From Rhytidiadelphus loreus (taxonomy: Eukaryota; Streptophyta; Bryopsida; Hypnales; Hylocomiaceae): DNA of 64,000 nt. Shown here piece by piece: positions 11,066 through 22,235 of this stretch. Both the position numbers and the translations under genes were made by a program. Location: contig OX344761.1 of NCBI GenBank assembly GCA_947034895.1, forward strand, positions 34,546,863 to 34,610,862. The letters run 5' to 3'. How positions within the stretch are numbered: the first letter of the stretch is position 1; each line of letters starts with the position of its first letter. A model generated the notes under the pieces. It ran no database searches. It saw nothing but the letters and a program-made list of their open reading frames with translations, and had not been told where the DNA came from.

Positions 11066-12012
11066 TTAACCCCTACAGGACCAAGGCCTTTTTTCTGCTA
11101 GAAAACACTAAAAATTTGCCATACCTATAGCAAGGAGTAAAAAAAATTGAAAAATTGTTTTTTTTTCATGTCTAGCCGTAGGATCTTACACCTAACTAGT
11201 ATGAGAGTGTGTGGAAAAAATTTCAGAATTTTTGACCGCTCAGATTGCAAGATATCTGCGTTTAAAGTGGAAAAAACAAGTTTTTCAGCACATTGCAGGA
11301 CTAGATTTTTTGACTTTGAACATTTTTAACTTCAAATTTTTGCACTACAAAGTTTTGAGCTTTAAATCTTTATAGTGGAGAATTGAGTTGAGAGTCTAGG
11401 TAAAAAAAAAATTATAAAAAAAAATTAAATTATCATTCTTAAGAAAATTGTTAAGTAGAAGTAGGTATGAAATAGAAGGAAAATCTAAAATATTCATATA
11501 TTTTAGATGGAATTAAAATGCACTAATCCCAATGGTGAGATTGTTCTAGCAAGTAAATCAGACCATGCACAAAAAAAAAATTTGAAAAATTTGAAAAATT
11601 ACATTTTGAAATGAATCCTACAAGTTATTTTTTTCAAGAAGATGCTCTAACTGCCCCCAAAACAAGAATGTCCATAACTTTCTCATAACATATTCAAATG
11701 AAATGAATAAAAGCTTTCCGGATAGACAAAAATATAATCTATGAGAAAAAAATAATATAAAAAATAAAATTCAAATTTTTGTCCATTTTTTTCTGGCTGC
11801 CCAAGCTGCCCGCCGTCCCCTCGTTTGAGCTTATTTGGTCATAACTACTGTTCCCGGGCATCGATTTTGAAAAAAATTATATTTCCACGAAGCTCATCAA
11901 CTTTTCTACCTCCAAAAAAAATTTCAAAAAACCAGGAGAAAATTTCACCCTGTAGGTACCTGCCCGAAAACGCATTTGTCCCCCGAAGGGACGATGGTCC
12001 TTTAGGGGTTAA
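11066..12012 (-). mobile_element. TTAA-flanked non-autonomous element, family C copy C1
   Basis: A 947-bp element with TTAA at 11066-11069 and 12009-12012. The left end starts TTAACCCCTACAGGACC and the right end is GGTCCTTTAGGGGTTAA. It is the reverse-oriented twin of 62525-63464; the terminal 30 bases around CCCCGAAGGGAC differ by about one base between copies. Non-coding: the short frames are AT noise. Confidence 0.86.
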
Positions 12013-12565
12013 TATACATATGGGGTGGTAGGAAGCAAAACAACCCACGTGGTATATGTAAATGAGAATTTGTAGGAGCTCAATTGCTCATAGTTAAGTC
12101 AAAAACAATAATTACATTTGGTGTAGAATTTCAAACTTCATTTAGGCATAGTAAAATAACTTTAAAAAAAAATTGAACTAAGAGAACTTAGTAAATCAAG
12201 CTAACTTTCACCCCCAAAAATCCGTTTGTATCAAAGTTATGAACAAATTTATGAGTGGAGTGTTTGAAAATGTCAAAGAAAATGTCGTGTCCAACCACTT
12301 TGTGAAATTTGTTAATAACTTTTGATTGGAGACTCAAAATTACAAACAAATTTTTGGAAATGAAATTTAGCTTGATTTTCCAACTTTACTAGTTCAATTT
12401 CTTTTGAAGTTATTTTATAATGCCTAAATGAAGTCTGAAATTCTACTCAAAAGACAATTTTTGCTTTTTGACAATGAACACTCAAGCTCTCATCTTCAAA
12501 TTATTCCGTACACTTTGAAGGTTTATGATGAAAAATGGATTTCATTATAAAAATGACGTCCCTAC
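12013..12565. repeat. foldback (long inverted repeat) element, family D copy D1
   Basis: The centre is a long imperfect palindrome at about 12121-12450. GTGTAGAATTTCAAACTTC on the left is answered by GAAGTCTGAAATTCTAC on the right. The second copy (22725-23300) is in the opposite orientation. Outside the palindrome the two ends differ from each other yet are conserved between copies: ACATATGGGGT...GTAGGAGCTCAA at one end, ATTCATTGTC-like at the other. D1 begins right at the TTAA that ends element C1. RNA from it would fold into a long hairpin. Confidence 0.75.
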
Positions 12566-12961
12566 CCTTCACACTCACAATTGTCAATGAAGTATTCACT
12601 TTACATTGCCAAAAAAATTAGTTATTTGAGGCAAATGGACGAATGCCATTGGTATTGACGCATATTCTTTTTTGGATGGGGATTGTGGAGAGGAAAATGT
12701 TGCCTCTATGAATTTTAAGTTATGCCCCAAGTCCGAACGACTGATGACTTAAAATGATCCAATTCTACCAAACCAATGCCAACCCATCTGAAAACAAATG
12801 TTTATATAAAACTTGCACCTTTTAATGTTTGTTAGAGGTATTATTTTTCTATGACCATTGTTACCAAACACCATGTGTGAGCGTACCTTTAGCTATTTGG
12901 TCAATTGCTAATTGGAGGTCATAGTGATAAACATCATGGTGTAATTGGTGTAACTTACTTG

Positions 12962-13551
12962 TTAACCCCTGAAGGATTGAATGACCGTTGAGTGTGCATA
13001 GGTGATCTTGGGTAGGTGCGTATGAAGACATTTTTTTAATGGATGTTCTTCAAATTTTGACACAAGGTGTGAACATGTACTGCTTAGTAGGAATATAATT
13101 TTTTTCCCAATCGGATGCCGAGATCAAAAGTTATGTTGCCTTGAACTTTTCTAGTAGCTTGGGTAGCTTTAGATAGCATGTGCAAAACTCCTCTACTTTT
13201 GAAATTTGACTATTAGGTAATTTACGTGATACAAGATGCAAATGTAAAAAAACCAAAAAAAAACCCATGTGCAGTGTAAAAATCTCATTCTAGAAGGACT
13301 TAAAGTGTGTTGGCTCTATCGGGCATGGTTGAAAAAAAACTTTTTCTTCTAACTTCAAATATTATAGTCTTTCAATTCATGCAGTCAAAGTTTTTGAAAT
13401 CTTTTCCACACATTCCCAAAGTACTCTATTACAAATTTGTATGATTGAATTTTGAAGGGAAAAAAAATTCTTCATTTTTTTCTCACTGCCCTAAAATGTG
13501 GTAGTTTTTCACAATTTATGCCCCAAATGTGCCTGGGTCTTTTAGGGGTAA
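12962..13551 (+). mobile_element. TTAA element of about 590 bp
   Basis: Left end TTAACCCCTGAAGGATTG at 12962. Right end GGGTCTTTTAGGGGTAA at 13551, where the right TTAA has become GTAA. The interior shares the ATNNTATAGTCTTTCAAT-CTATTACAAATTTGTA region with the fragment at 16930-17175. No coding sequence. Confidence 0.72.
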
Positions 13552-13620
13552 TCTCACTATAGGAGAAGCTTAATAGGAAAAGTTCAAAAGTGGTGTATTT
13601 AAATCTTTTGTGATGCTACC

Positions 13621-14518
13621 TCTAATCCCTAAAGGTTAGAGGGTATTTTGGAAGAAGGAAAGTCCCCAACTTCCAATTTTTGATGTTTTGTCCAAAATAT
13701 AAAATAAAAACCTTTTTTTGGAGTTCTAACCATACAAAAAGTGTATTAAACAAATAAAGAAATGTGTGGAAAATTATAATGTTTAAAGTGAGAAAAAAAA
13801 ATTGTTTTTATTCTTGCAAAATAGGGTTAGTAGACTTCAAGCCTTCTTGGAGTAAAATTATTGCTCTATACAAAAAAGAGGATTTTGACCATTTATAAGT
13901 TATGCTATTAGGTTCACTCATGAAAAAATTCAGAAGCAAATATAGATTCTAGTTGACTCTAAATCACTTTGCAATGCAAGAAGGTTATGTGAATATGACA
14001 ATACACTAGTCATTTTTTTGATGATTTCTTGTGCAATGAGGAATTTTTTATTTGAAATTCAAATGGTGATTGGTGAAAAATTAGAGACAAACATTGGAAT
14101 ATGTGGGAAAAATTTCAAGAACTTTGACTTCACAAATTGCAAGGTCATAGGGCTTGAAGTTAGAAGAAAATGTTTTTTTTTTCCTCAAAACCACCTTGAA
14201 ATAGCTAACAAAGTTTGACTCGTTTTAGAATGTAATTTGAGAACTAAAATTTGTTTTGGGGGGACAATTTTATGCCATGATTTATGAATTACAAAGTTGA
14301 TGAGCATTTTTGCAAAAGATGCCTAGATTGCGTAGGTTGACAAAAAGTTTAACTTTTGATTCAGGCTTTTGATTGGAAAAAAAATTAAAAATTCATTGAG
14401 AGGATACACATGCACATCATGTGTCAAAATTTCTTGAACATCCAACCACAATTGACTTCACAAGAACCTCCCTAGATTTAGCTGTCCATTGAACAAATAA
14501 TTGGCCTTTCAAGATTAA
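13621..14518 (+). mobile_element. decayed TTAA element, family E copy E1
   Basis: Begins with a degenerate end, CTAATCCCTAAAGG, and ends near 14518 in a weak GGCCTTTCAAG-ATTAAAG. It is colinear with 15593-16630. Shared landmarks are GACTTCAAGCC, TTGGAGTAAAAT, TTTTTTATTTGAAATTCAAA, GTTAGAGACAAACATT and GGGCTTGAAGTTAGAAG. Both ends have drifted, so boundaries are approximate. Confidence 0.6.
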
Positions 14519-14984
14519 AGTGTTACAAAAATCACAATTTTAGAAATTTTGAAAATAAAAAAAAGGAAAAAAAATAGATTATTAGAACTATGTTTTTTTA
14601 GTCAAGATCTAAGACATAGAAAATCAAGAACCATGCAAAATTCAGATTTGACCATAAAATTATGCCCCTTGATCGAGTAGGTTTGTCTTTAAAGGCTGAA
14701 TTTCTAAAAGACAATAAGCTAGTCTTGTGCAACTTTTTGAAGACTTCTTACCAGGGTTCTTTTTAGAAGTGGTGAAGTGGAAACATACAAGAAAATGATG
14801 TAGTCAAATATTTTAGTATTCATCTATATTTTGTATATAACTATATATTCATCCACATATTTAGATGAATTTCATTTAAAATTGGCAATTTCATCTAACT
14901 TTTTTTCAAGAATTAGAACAACTTGGCATCATCATCTAATTTTTCTTCCAATTTTTCCTATAAGTTTGGTGCTCCCCAACTTGA

Positions 14985-14996
14985 GGGGGGGGGGGG
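14985..14996 (+). repeat. poly-G tract
   Basis: Twelve consecutive G residues in an otherwise AT-rich region. Could form G-quadruplex-like structures or be a sequencing-sensitive homopolymer. Confidence 0.9.
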
Positions 14997-15592
14997 ATTT
15001 AGGCATTTAAATGCCTACAAAAACTTGCTTTTTAGATTCATACAAAGTCAATTTTGAATGGATGACAATGAAATTTCTACCTAAGATGTGAGCTTGTATG
15101 AGCTTTTTGAATATATAATTTCTTTCCAATCAAATGTCTAGATTGAAAGTTATGGGACTCAAAAATTTAGGGGCAACTTGGGCATCATGCTAATAGAGAA
15201 AGCAAGAAATTAGGCAAGTTGTGATTTTTTTCAATAATGTTTACATCTCACAATCTTTGAAGTTGAAATGGGCTAAATCTTTTTTCACCCATTCCCATAC
15301 TAATATAGGAAAATAATGTTTGGTCAAAAATAAAAAACAAGTGCATTTTTTTTAATTTTCACTCTATGCACTAAAAATGAGAATTTTCCTTTTTTCCTTG
15401 GAACTTGATTTATAGAAGGATATCTTTGTATTTACAAATGAATTTTAGAGTCTTCTAAGAATTGAGTTCTCTAAAAAAAATTGAAATCTTGCTCATACAA
15501 TTGCTTATGGGGGACATCCTCTCAACGCACAACTATTTTGTTTATTTTAGACACCTCCATTATCTTTGGAAATTGGCATACAAGTAATCAAC

Positions 15593-16630
15593 TTAACTTC
15601 TAAAGGATTAGGGGTGTTTTTCAAGAGAAATTGTCAAAAACTACTACTTTTTAGTACATTGCAAAAAATTGAGTACATACATATATACAACTCTAACTAT
15701 ATAAAAGTATAGTAGACTACTATGACAACATATAAAAAAAAAATAGATTGGAAGAATGTACATAGTCAAATATTCAAAAACCCAGATTATTTGACTATGT
15801 GCAAAAAAACCCAGATTATTTGACCATGTTAAAAAAAAACCAGATTGGAAGAATGTAACATTTGAATAGAGAAAAAATACTTTTTTCATTCCTACAAATA
15901 GGATCAATAGACTTCAAGCCCTCTTGGAGTAAAATTTTTGCTCTCGATGAACTCGAGTCTCTCCACCATTGAGTTCTAAATCTTCTTAGGTACACTCGTG
16001 CAAAATTTTGGAAGCAAATATGAAATCTAATTGACTCTAAATCACCTTCCAATCAAGGAAGTGAAGTGAATTGGCAATACACAATGTCATTTTTTGATGA
16101 TTTATTGTGCAACGAGGAATTTTTTATTTGAAATTCAAATGGTGAAAAGTTAGAGACAAACATTTGAAATATGTGGAAAATATTTCAAGAAATTCAACTT
16201 TACAAATTGCAAGATAATAGGGCTTGAAGTTAGAAGAAATGCTTTTTTCTCCAAACCACCCTAACATAGTTAATAGAGTTTGACTTCTCGTAAAATGTGA
16301 TTTGAGAACTAAAGGGGGTTTTTTTGGAGGGAGGGGGGACAATTTTATGAAATATTTTATTAGTTATAATCATGCTAAGTTTCAAAAGTCTATGAGGGTA
16401 TTAGCAAAAGATGCCCCAAAGATGTCCAAATTGCCTTAATTGCCCCAGTTTTTTTCGAGCAACATAATTTTCAATCCAGACACCCAATTGGAATTTCTTT
16501 TTACTAAGGGGGTACATATTCACACCTTGAGTCAAAATTTTGTTGAACATCAAACTAAAATTGATTTTGTAGGAACCTACTTGAATTTTCAATTATCCAT
16601 TGAACAGACACTTTGTCCTTCACGGGTTAA
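15593..16630 (+). mobile_element. TTAA element, family E copy E2
   Basis: About 1038 bp, from TTAACTTCTAAAGGATTAG at 15593 to TTGTCCTTCACGGGTTAA at 16630. It is the more complete relative of 13621-14518. Near 15778-15852 it contains three imperfect copies of an AAACCCAGATTATTTGAC unit. No coding sequence; its right TTAA is followed after one base by the next MITE. Confidence 0.68.
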
Positions 16631-16633
16631 CTA

Positions 16634-16865
16634 CACCGAATAGTGAAATTGGGTTGCCTCACCCATAGAAGTTACCTCATGATTCACTGCTTGTCCACAT
16701 GGAGGTGCATGTGACTCTCTAAACTTGGGCCATGAACTAGTGCACCAGTCCATGCAACACACACGGTTCTTACATTATTGCATGCTTCTACAGTAATAGT
16801 ACATATTTATGTAGTATAGAATGTCAAGAAATTAGTGAGGAGCAACCTAATTTCACTATTCAGTG
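16634..16865. mobile_element. TA-flanked Tc1/mariner-type MITE
   Basis: Inverted repeats of about 30 bp: CACCGAATAGTGAAATTGGG at the left and the complement of CACTGAATAGTGAAATTAGG at the right, with a few mismatches. TA flanks both ends (16632-16633 and 16866-16867). 232 bp with no coding capacity. Confidence 0.78.
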
Positions 16866-16929
16866 TACCTACCTAAGGTCCAAGTTCCCAAAGTTGAATA
16901 GTGCCTTCTCTACAATGATGAGCCAAACT

Positions 16930-17175
16930 ATATTGGACAAGACTCAGTTTTTTTTCTCCTTCTAATTTCAAATGCTATAATCTCTCAATCTTCAAGGTCA
17001 CATAGTACAATTTTTTTACAAATTTCTATAGTAATCTTGTACAAACTTCAAATTTGTACACTTAAAAGTTTGAACAATGTTTTTTTATATTTCAATTACA
17101 CTCAATGCACTTGGAAGTGACAATTCTGATTACTTTTTGTGAAAAAAATGTCAAGGAACTTTAGGGGGTAAAGTC
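16930..17175 (+). mobile_element. 3' fragment of a TTAA element
   Basis: Related to the right half of 12962-13551. It has TCTAATTTCAAATGCTATAA, CTCTCAATC, ATCTTGTACAAA, and ends AACTTTAGGGGGTAAAG, an eroded TTAA end. The left half is missing. Confidence 0.55.
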
Positions 17176-18120
17176 ACACAAAGTACACAGTGCAGCAGAA
17201 ATTTTGCTGGTATCTTGTGATCGTAATGCTACTGTGAGGATTTCAATCTGTTGTCACTATTCCCAATAGTATGTGCCAAATATATTGTGTGTCATAATAT
17301 TCTATGGTGCTAGGGTGCTTCAAGTTTGCAATTAACCAGCAATAAGTTAACACATCCATCTCATGTGTTTCTCACATTCTTGTGTATCCATCCAAGACTA
17401 TAAGTGTCTGATGAATGATTTCCCTGAACTTCTGGATGGCCGATGGAAAACAACATATTTTCATCAAGTGTTTTGTCAATATTGATTTGTTATTTTTTTA
17501 CAATTCACAAGATTTGAAAAAGAAAGGGCAAGTAGGTTCTTTCATGTCCAAATTTAGAATTGTAAGCATTAAGGTAGGTGGCTCAAAAAGCAACACTTTA
17601 AGGGTTGTTGGACCTTTTTGATGGGTTTCAGAGGCACAAAAATATTTTCCCTTGTTTTTCACTTGAAGAAGAATTGATGCAGAATCTAACACAAGTGGTT
17701 TCATATTTTTCGGAGCATTTATGAATTACTTATGAATTTTCAAAGAATTTTGTGGTAGACACCTATTCTTGATCCTAGGCCTTGCAAAACCCACTCACGT
17801 ACAATCTGAAAAAGATATGGCTTGACCAAAAACAAGCACTACTACATTCAAAAAGTATTACAAAATGCAACTTTTACTAAACTTAAACAAACTTTACATT
17901 CTTTTAACATTTGTAAGAAGGCAGTTAGACAATCAAGTGGACACACCTTGGCTTTGAAATGGATCTTCCCCCGCTCTTATTCTAATCATTGGCGATTATA
18001 TGACAAATCTCAATTATGCTCTCACATTGTTGGTAGTCCATTTTAGAACCACTGAGTATCCATTTCAAAGCTTCCTACAGGTTTGTTTGAAGAAGAGGGT
18101 CACTTTTTGAGCCACCTACC
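17176..18120. other. no gene seen
   Basis: AT-rich sequence with scattered short open frames only. One segment, GGTAGGTGGCTCAAAAAG at 17573-17590, is answered inverted by CTTTTTGAGCCACCTACC near 18101-18118. So a loosely palindromic or paired-repeat structure of about 550 bp may be present immediately left of the 18121 element. No coding sequence was recognised. Confidence 0.45.
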
Positions 18121-18674
18121 TTAACCCCTAAGCGCTTAAGCGACCATTTTATGGTCCTTGCTCAACTTCAGGCATAATTTTCGGGCAAGAAAAAACTTTT
18201 TTTCGATTTTTTTAAATTTTTTACTTAAGAGTCAGATTGGATTGTCTTTCAATATGTATATTCAAAACTAAGATCGCTACGGTCAAACATAAATTATAAG
18301 AGATATAGCACAAAGAGTTTAGAATTGGCTAGTGTTGAAAAACTTACTATTTGGGGAAACTAAGTGTTGATGTCTTCATTACTAGATCTTATGCATTTTT
18401 TCAAAAATCAATAGAAACCACAATTTTGACCAATCAAAAAGAAATTCAAATGCTAAAGATAGAAATTGTATTATGGGTGAATTTTTGAAGTTATATCTTC
18501 AAAATTCATTTGAAGAGAATCCAAAAATAATTTTAGAATTTTGACCATATGGATACTTTCTACTTTTCATAATTCACATTATCTTCTTTGATGCAAACTT
18601 CAAAATTTTTATAGAACTTATATTTTATAACACATTTGTGTTTTGTTCAAACCCCTTGGGCTTTTAGGGGTTAA
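18121..18674 (+). mobile_element. TTAA element of 554 bp
   Basis: Clean termini: TTAACCCCTAAGCGC at 18121 and GGGCTTTTAGGGGTTAA at 18674. The interior is AT-rich and non-coding and differs from families A and C. Good example of intact TTAA plus CCCC/GGGG ends. Confidence 0.78.
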
Positions 18675-18708
18675 CTACAATTGCATTGCTTTCTTGTCTA
18701 TCCATACT

Positions 18709-19566
18709 TTAACCCCTAAAGTACCAAAGTTCCCTTGAGGGACACTTGGGATTTCAGGCAAGCTCGTGTGACCTCAAATTTTGACCTGATTTTTTAAAAC
18801 TTTTTTTGAAGATAGGAAATCACATCAGCTTTCTAAAAATATAATTTTTTTTTCCCAATTGGTGCATGGGAGCAAAAGTTATGCCGCCCAAAGTTCAAAA
18901 AACAGTTCGCCGGGCAAAAATAAAAAAACACCAAAAAAATATTTTTCTTATTTTTTAATTTTTTTCTGAAAGATTATGTTTTTGTCTACATTTGGAGCTT
19001 TGAAAAAAAAGCCCTTTTAGAATTCATTTCTGAATGCAATTTTTAGTTTTTTTCAATTTTTTTTTTGGTAGGGTAAAGTTTGCTTGCAAGAAGAGTCTCA
19101 CAGTTGGAATTATGATGTTTCAATTCCATCTTAGAGCTATTAACAATTTAGTGTTTTGTTCAATCTCGGACCTACTTCTACTTAACAATTTTTTAATGAA
19201 TGAAAATCAAGTTTTTTTTTTTCTGAATTTGTTTTCCTCAACTCTCAACTCAAATGTTCAATGAAAAAAATTAGCTTTATGAACTGTAGTGCAAAATAAA
19301 ATCCACAAATGGCGGTCAAAGTCATTTGAAATTGCAGGCTAGCATTCAAAAAAAGTTCTTTTTCTGACTTCAAATGCTAACATCTTCTAATCCATACGGT
19401 CAAACTTCATGAAATTTTTATTACATAATACAAGACAAGTTAAGTACAAGACCCTTCGATTAGATTCTTAAAAGAAAAAAAAAAAAAAATTGGTTTCGTG
19501 GTTTTTTGGTTTCTTGGCAGCAGAAATGACAGTTTTCAGTGGTTTCAGAGCCAGAAAATGCCTTGG
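18709..19566 (+). mobile_element. TTAA element, family C copy C3, right end lost
   Basis: Starts TTAACCCCTAAAGTACC at 18709, only about 35 bp after the previous element. It follows family C: GAGGGACA near the left end, ATTCATTTCTGAATGCAATT, CTACTTCTACTTAACAATT, GTAGTGCAAAA. It stops near 19566 in AAAATGCCTTGG without the final GGGG-TTAA. Confidence 0.65.
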
Positions 19567-20780
19567 TATGTTTGTTTTGTTTGTTATGGTGATATATTCG
19601 GAACTGTACGTCCCTTGGTTGCATTCTTTGTACCATCTAAAAGAAAGCTCTTAGTAAGGAGGGATGCTGCATTGGACTTTGTTTCAACTCATCACAAAAA
19701 AAGATTTTGAATTTGGAAGTTTTGATGAGTTAAATAAATAAATAAAAATAAAACACATTTACTTTTATTTTGACTGTGGTAACAACACACGGAACATTAG
19801 TAAGAACATGAATTGCTCTGACTTTTCCTTCCCACAATCCCTCATTTCAAGTGATTCTTGGAACTCTCCAGTCATAGAATTGTAATCATCCATCTTCTCT
19901 CCACTGTTAACAGCCTGTGATTCCAGGGTTAATAATTTTCCTACACTTCAGTTGGTGTCAACTTCTAAGTTCCATCTGCAACCAAGTATTTGATTTGACT
20001 TTGTTTTTTATGACACAAATGAAACAGAATCCCGTTGCAAAAGCGGGTAAAAATACAAAGCCTGCCAGACCCAGGAGGACTGCCAAGACGGACGGACAGA
20101 CGGACTCACTCTCCAACCAAGTTTCAGTTCAGTTCAGTTCCTCTCTAAGCTTAACTTATGATATGATACTAATTGTATTCAGTTTACTCTCAATTGGCTC
20201 TGTTGTTCTTGCAATGAAATTCCTGTTCCACATAAGTTAAGTTATAGTAGGCCCCCAAACCAACTAACTAAAAAACCTTTTGATAATGAATGTTTTTTCT
20301 GTGTTTTTTTTAAATTATTATTTTTTTCCTTTCTGATATTGGTTTCTGTGACTGACATTGAATGATGCATCTGAGTCAACGGCGATTGTCTACGGAACCA
20401 CCCAGCCAGGCAGGCAGGCAGGCAGACACAGCATGGATTGTTGAGGACAACCAAACCAAATGCCATCCATCATCATAGAGTCTTATTATTCCGTCCGGTC
20501 TGACAGAATTCCTTTTTTTCTTTTTCTCAAGCCCCGAGAAAAACATCACATCAAGTGGAACTGTGGAACTGTGGAAGTGCAATGCACAGCCGCACAGGCA
20601 TTTGCACAGGCGTGGTTGGGGTCCCTATGTTAAGTTAGGGTACGGTCATGTGAAGGTAAGGTAAGGTAGATTCTTCTCACAAAGCCTCCGTCTGTTGTGG
20701 AGAGAGATAGTCTGTGGGAGATTATGGCATTATGCGCTTACTTAGGTTGACACATGTTGACCAGACCAGTGGTCTTACAC
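19567..20780. other. unique sequence without a convincing gene
   Basis: Less AT-rich than the repeats around it. Contains short simple repeats such as GGACGGACAGACGGAC (about 20088-20103) and CAGGCAGGCAGGCAGG (about 20408-20423). Open frames are short and none has a recognisable domain. Confidence 0.4.
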
Positions 20781-21010
20781 TTAACCCTTAAATGACGAGC
20801 TGATCACTGTGTGGAAATCATCTGTTTTGTTTGGGTACTGTGTGAATTGTTGACTTCGAAAAATGGAAAAAGCACTCATTGGAAGTCAAACTATTTGGTT
20901 CACTTTTCACACAAAATTCGGAGGATGAATAGTGGCACTTCTCTCATGCATGGAGAGATTCTTTGTCATTTGTCGGCTGGAAAACGTTTTCACCGTTGTT
21001 TATGGGTTAA
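20781..21010 (+). mobile_element. short TTAA MITE, family H copy H2
   Basis: 230 bp from TTAACCCTTAAATGACG to TTTATGGGTTAA. Colinear with 8813-9034. Its right TTAA (21007-21010) is also the left TTAA of the A2 element that follows, so two elements abut and share one target copy. Confidence 0.78.
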
Positions 21011-21958
21011 CCCCTAAACGTCCAAACAACGTTTTTTGGCAACATAGCGATTCTGGGCAGCTCACTACAGGTGGAGTTTTTCTTAATTTTCTTTGAAAAT
21101 TTCACACAATATGGGGACGAGGAGTATCTCTAAGGCCCAACAATTTTCATAACTTTTGACTACATGGTTCAAAAGTTATTGCATGATATGTAATTTTCAG
21201 TGTTCAGCGGGTAGCCTGGGCAGCCCGGGCAAAAAAAAAAAAAACTTCCTTGAAAATCACTTTTAAAAAAAAATTAAAATTTGAAATTGATTCTCTAGAT
21301 TTTTATATATGTGGTAAGCTTTTAATCATTCCATTTTGATCAATGAGTCAAAAGTTATGAGGAATTTTAGTTTAGTTTAGTTTATGGGTAGTTATGGAAT
21401 CTCTACTCTAAAATAAACTTTGAAGTCCTTTATTTAATTCAGTTTTAAATATTTTTGGAAAAAAATAAAAAAACATTAGATGTATATTGTTAATTACAAC
21501 CATTAGGATTGGCATTTTTCAATTCTATAAATAAATTGTTAACAATTTAGTATTTTAAGTCATTCTCTACTTCTTTCTACTTACTATTTTTTCCCTATAT
21601 GTTGTACAAATCCAAATGATCTAATATTTTTCAAGCATGTAGCCAACTTGACTTGAGGAATGAATCCAAGGAGTAACCACCATTTTGGACATTTTTTCTT
21701 ACAAATGTGACCTTGTGAAGTGAAACTGCCCGTATTTTCACAGGGCCAAAAAAAGGATTTTTATCACTTTAAACGTTAATATCTTGCAATCTACACGGTG
21801 GAAAATTTTGAATTTTTTTCCACATCTTCTCAAACCAGTGTACTGCAAGATCCTACGATTACATGTTTCTAAAAATGTTATTTTTGTAAACTTTGGTGCT
21901 TGTAAATGCAAGGGCAGTTTTGGTGAAAACATAGTCCCTGACTATGTTTAGGGGTTAA
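21007..21958 (+). mobile_element. TTAA-flanked non-autonomous element, family A copy A2
   Basis: 952 bp, left end TTAACCCCTAAACGTCC, right end ATGTTTAGGGGTTAA. Strongly colinear with 7328-8275 over its full length, including GGCAACATAGCGATT, TGCATGATATGTAATTTTC, AGCATGTAGCCAACTTG and the right subterminal block. No open frame is conserved between the copies. Confidence 0.85.
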
Positions 21959-22215
21959 TAATGTTGAACTCAAGGATTGCGTAATGCAAGGCAAATGCAA
22001 AAGATTTTTGCAAATTTGAAAGTTCATATCTTGCAATTCACACTATGGAAATTTAAAAAAAAAATTCTATGTGTTCTCAAGTCAACGTACTATAGGATCC
22101 TATAGTTACATCTATCCATATATATATATATATTTCCAAATTTGATACTTGTACTAGAAATAGTAGTTTTAAAGTGTTTCTGGTGAAAACATGGTCATGG
22201 TCCTCTAGGGGTTAA
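21959..22215 (+). mobile_element. right-end fragment of a family A element
   Basis: Contains only the right subterminal block (ATATCTTGCAATTCACAC, AGGATCCTATAGTTA, GTTTCTGGTGAAAAC) and ends GGTCCTCTAGGGGTTAA at 22215. It follows directly on A2, so two family A right ends stand in tandem. Confidence 0.7.
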
Positions 22216-22235
22216 AGTGTCCCCCTAAAGTGTCA

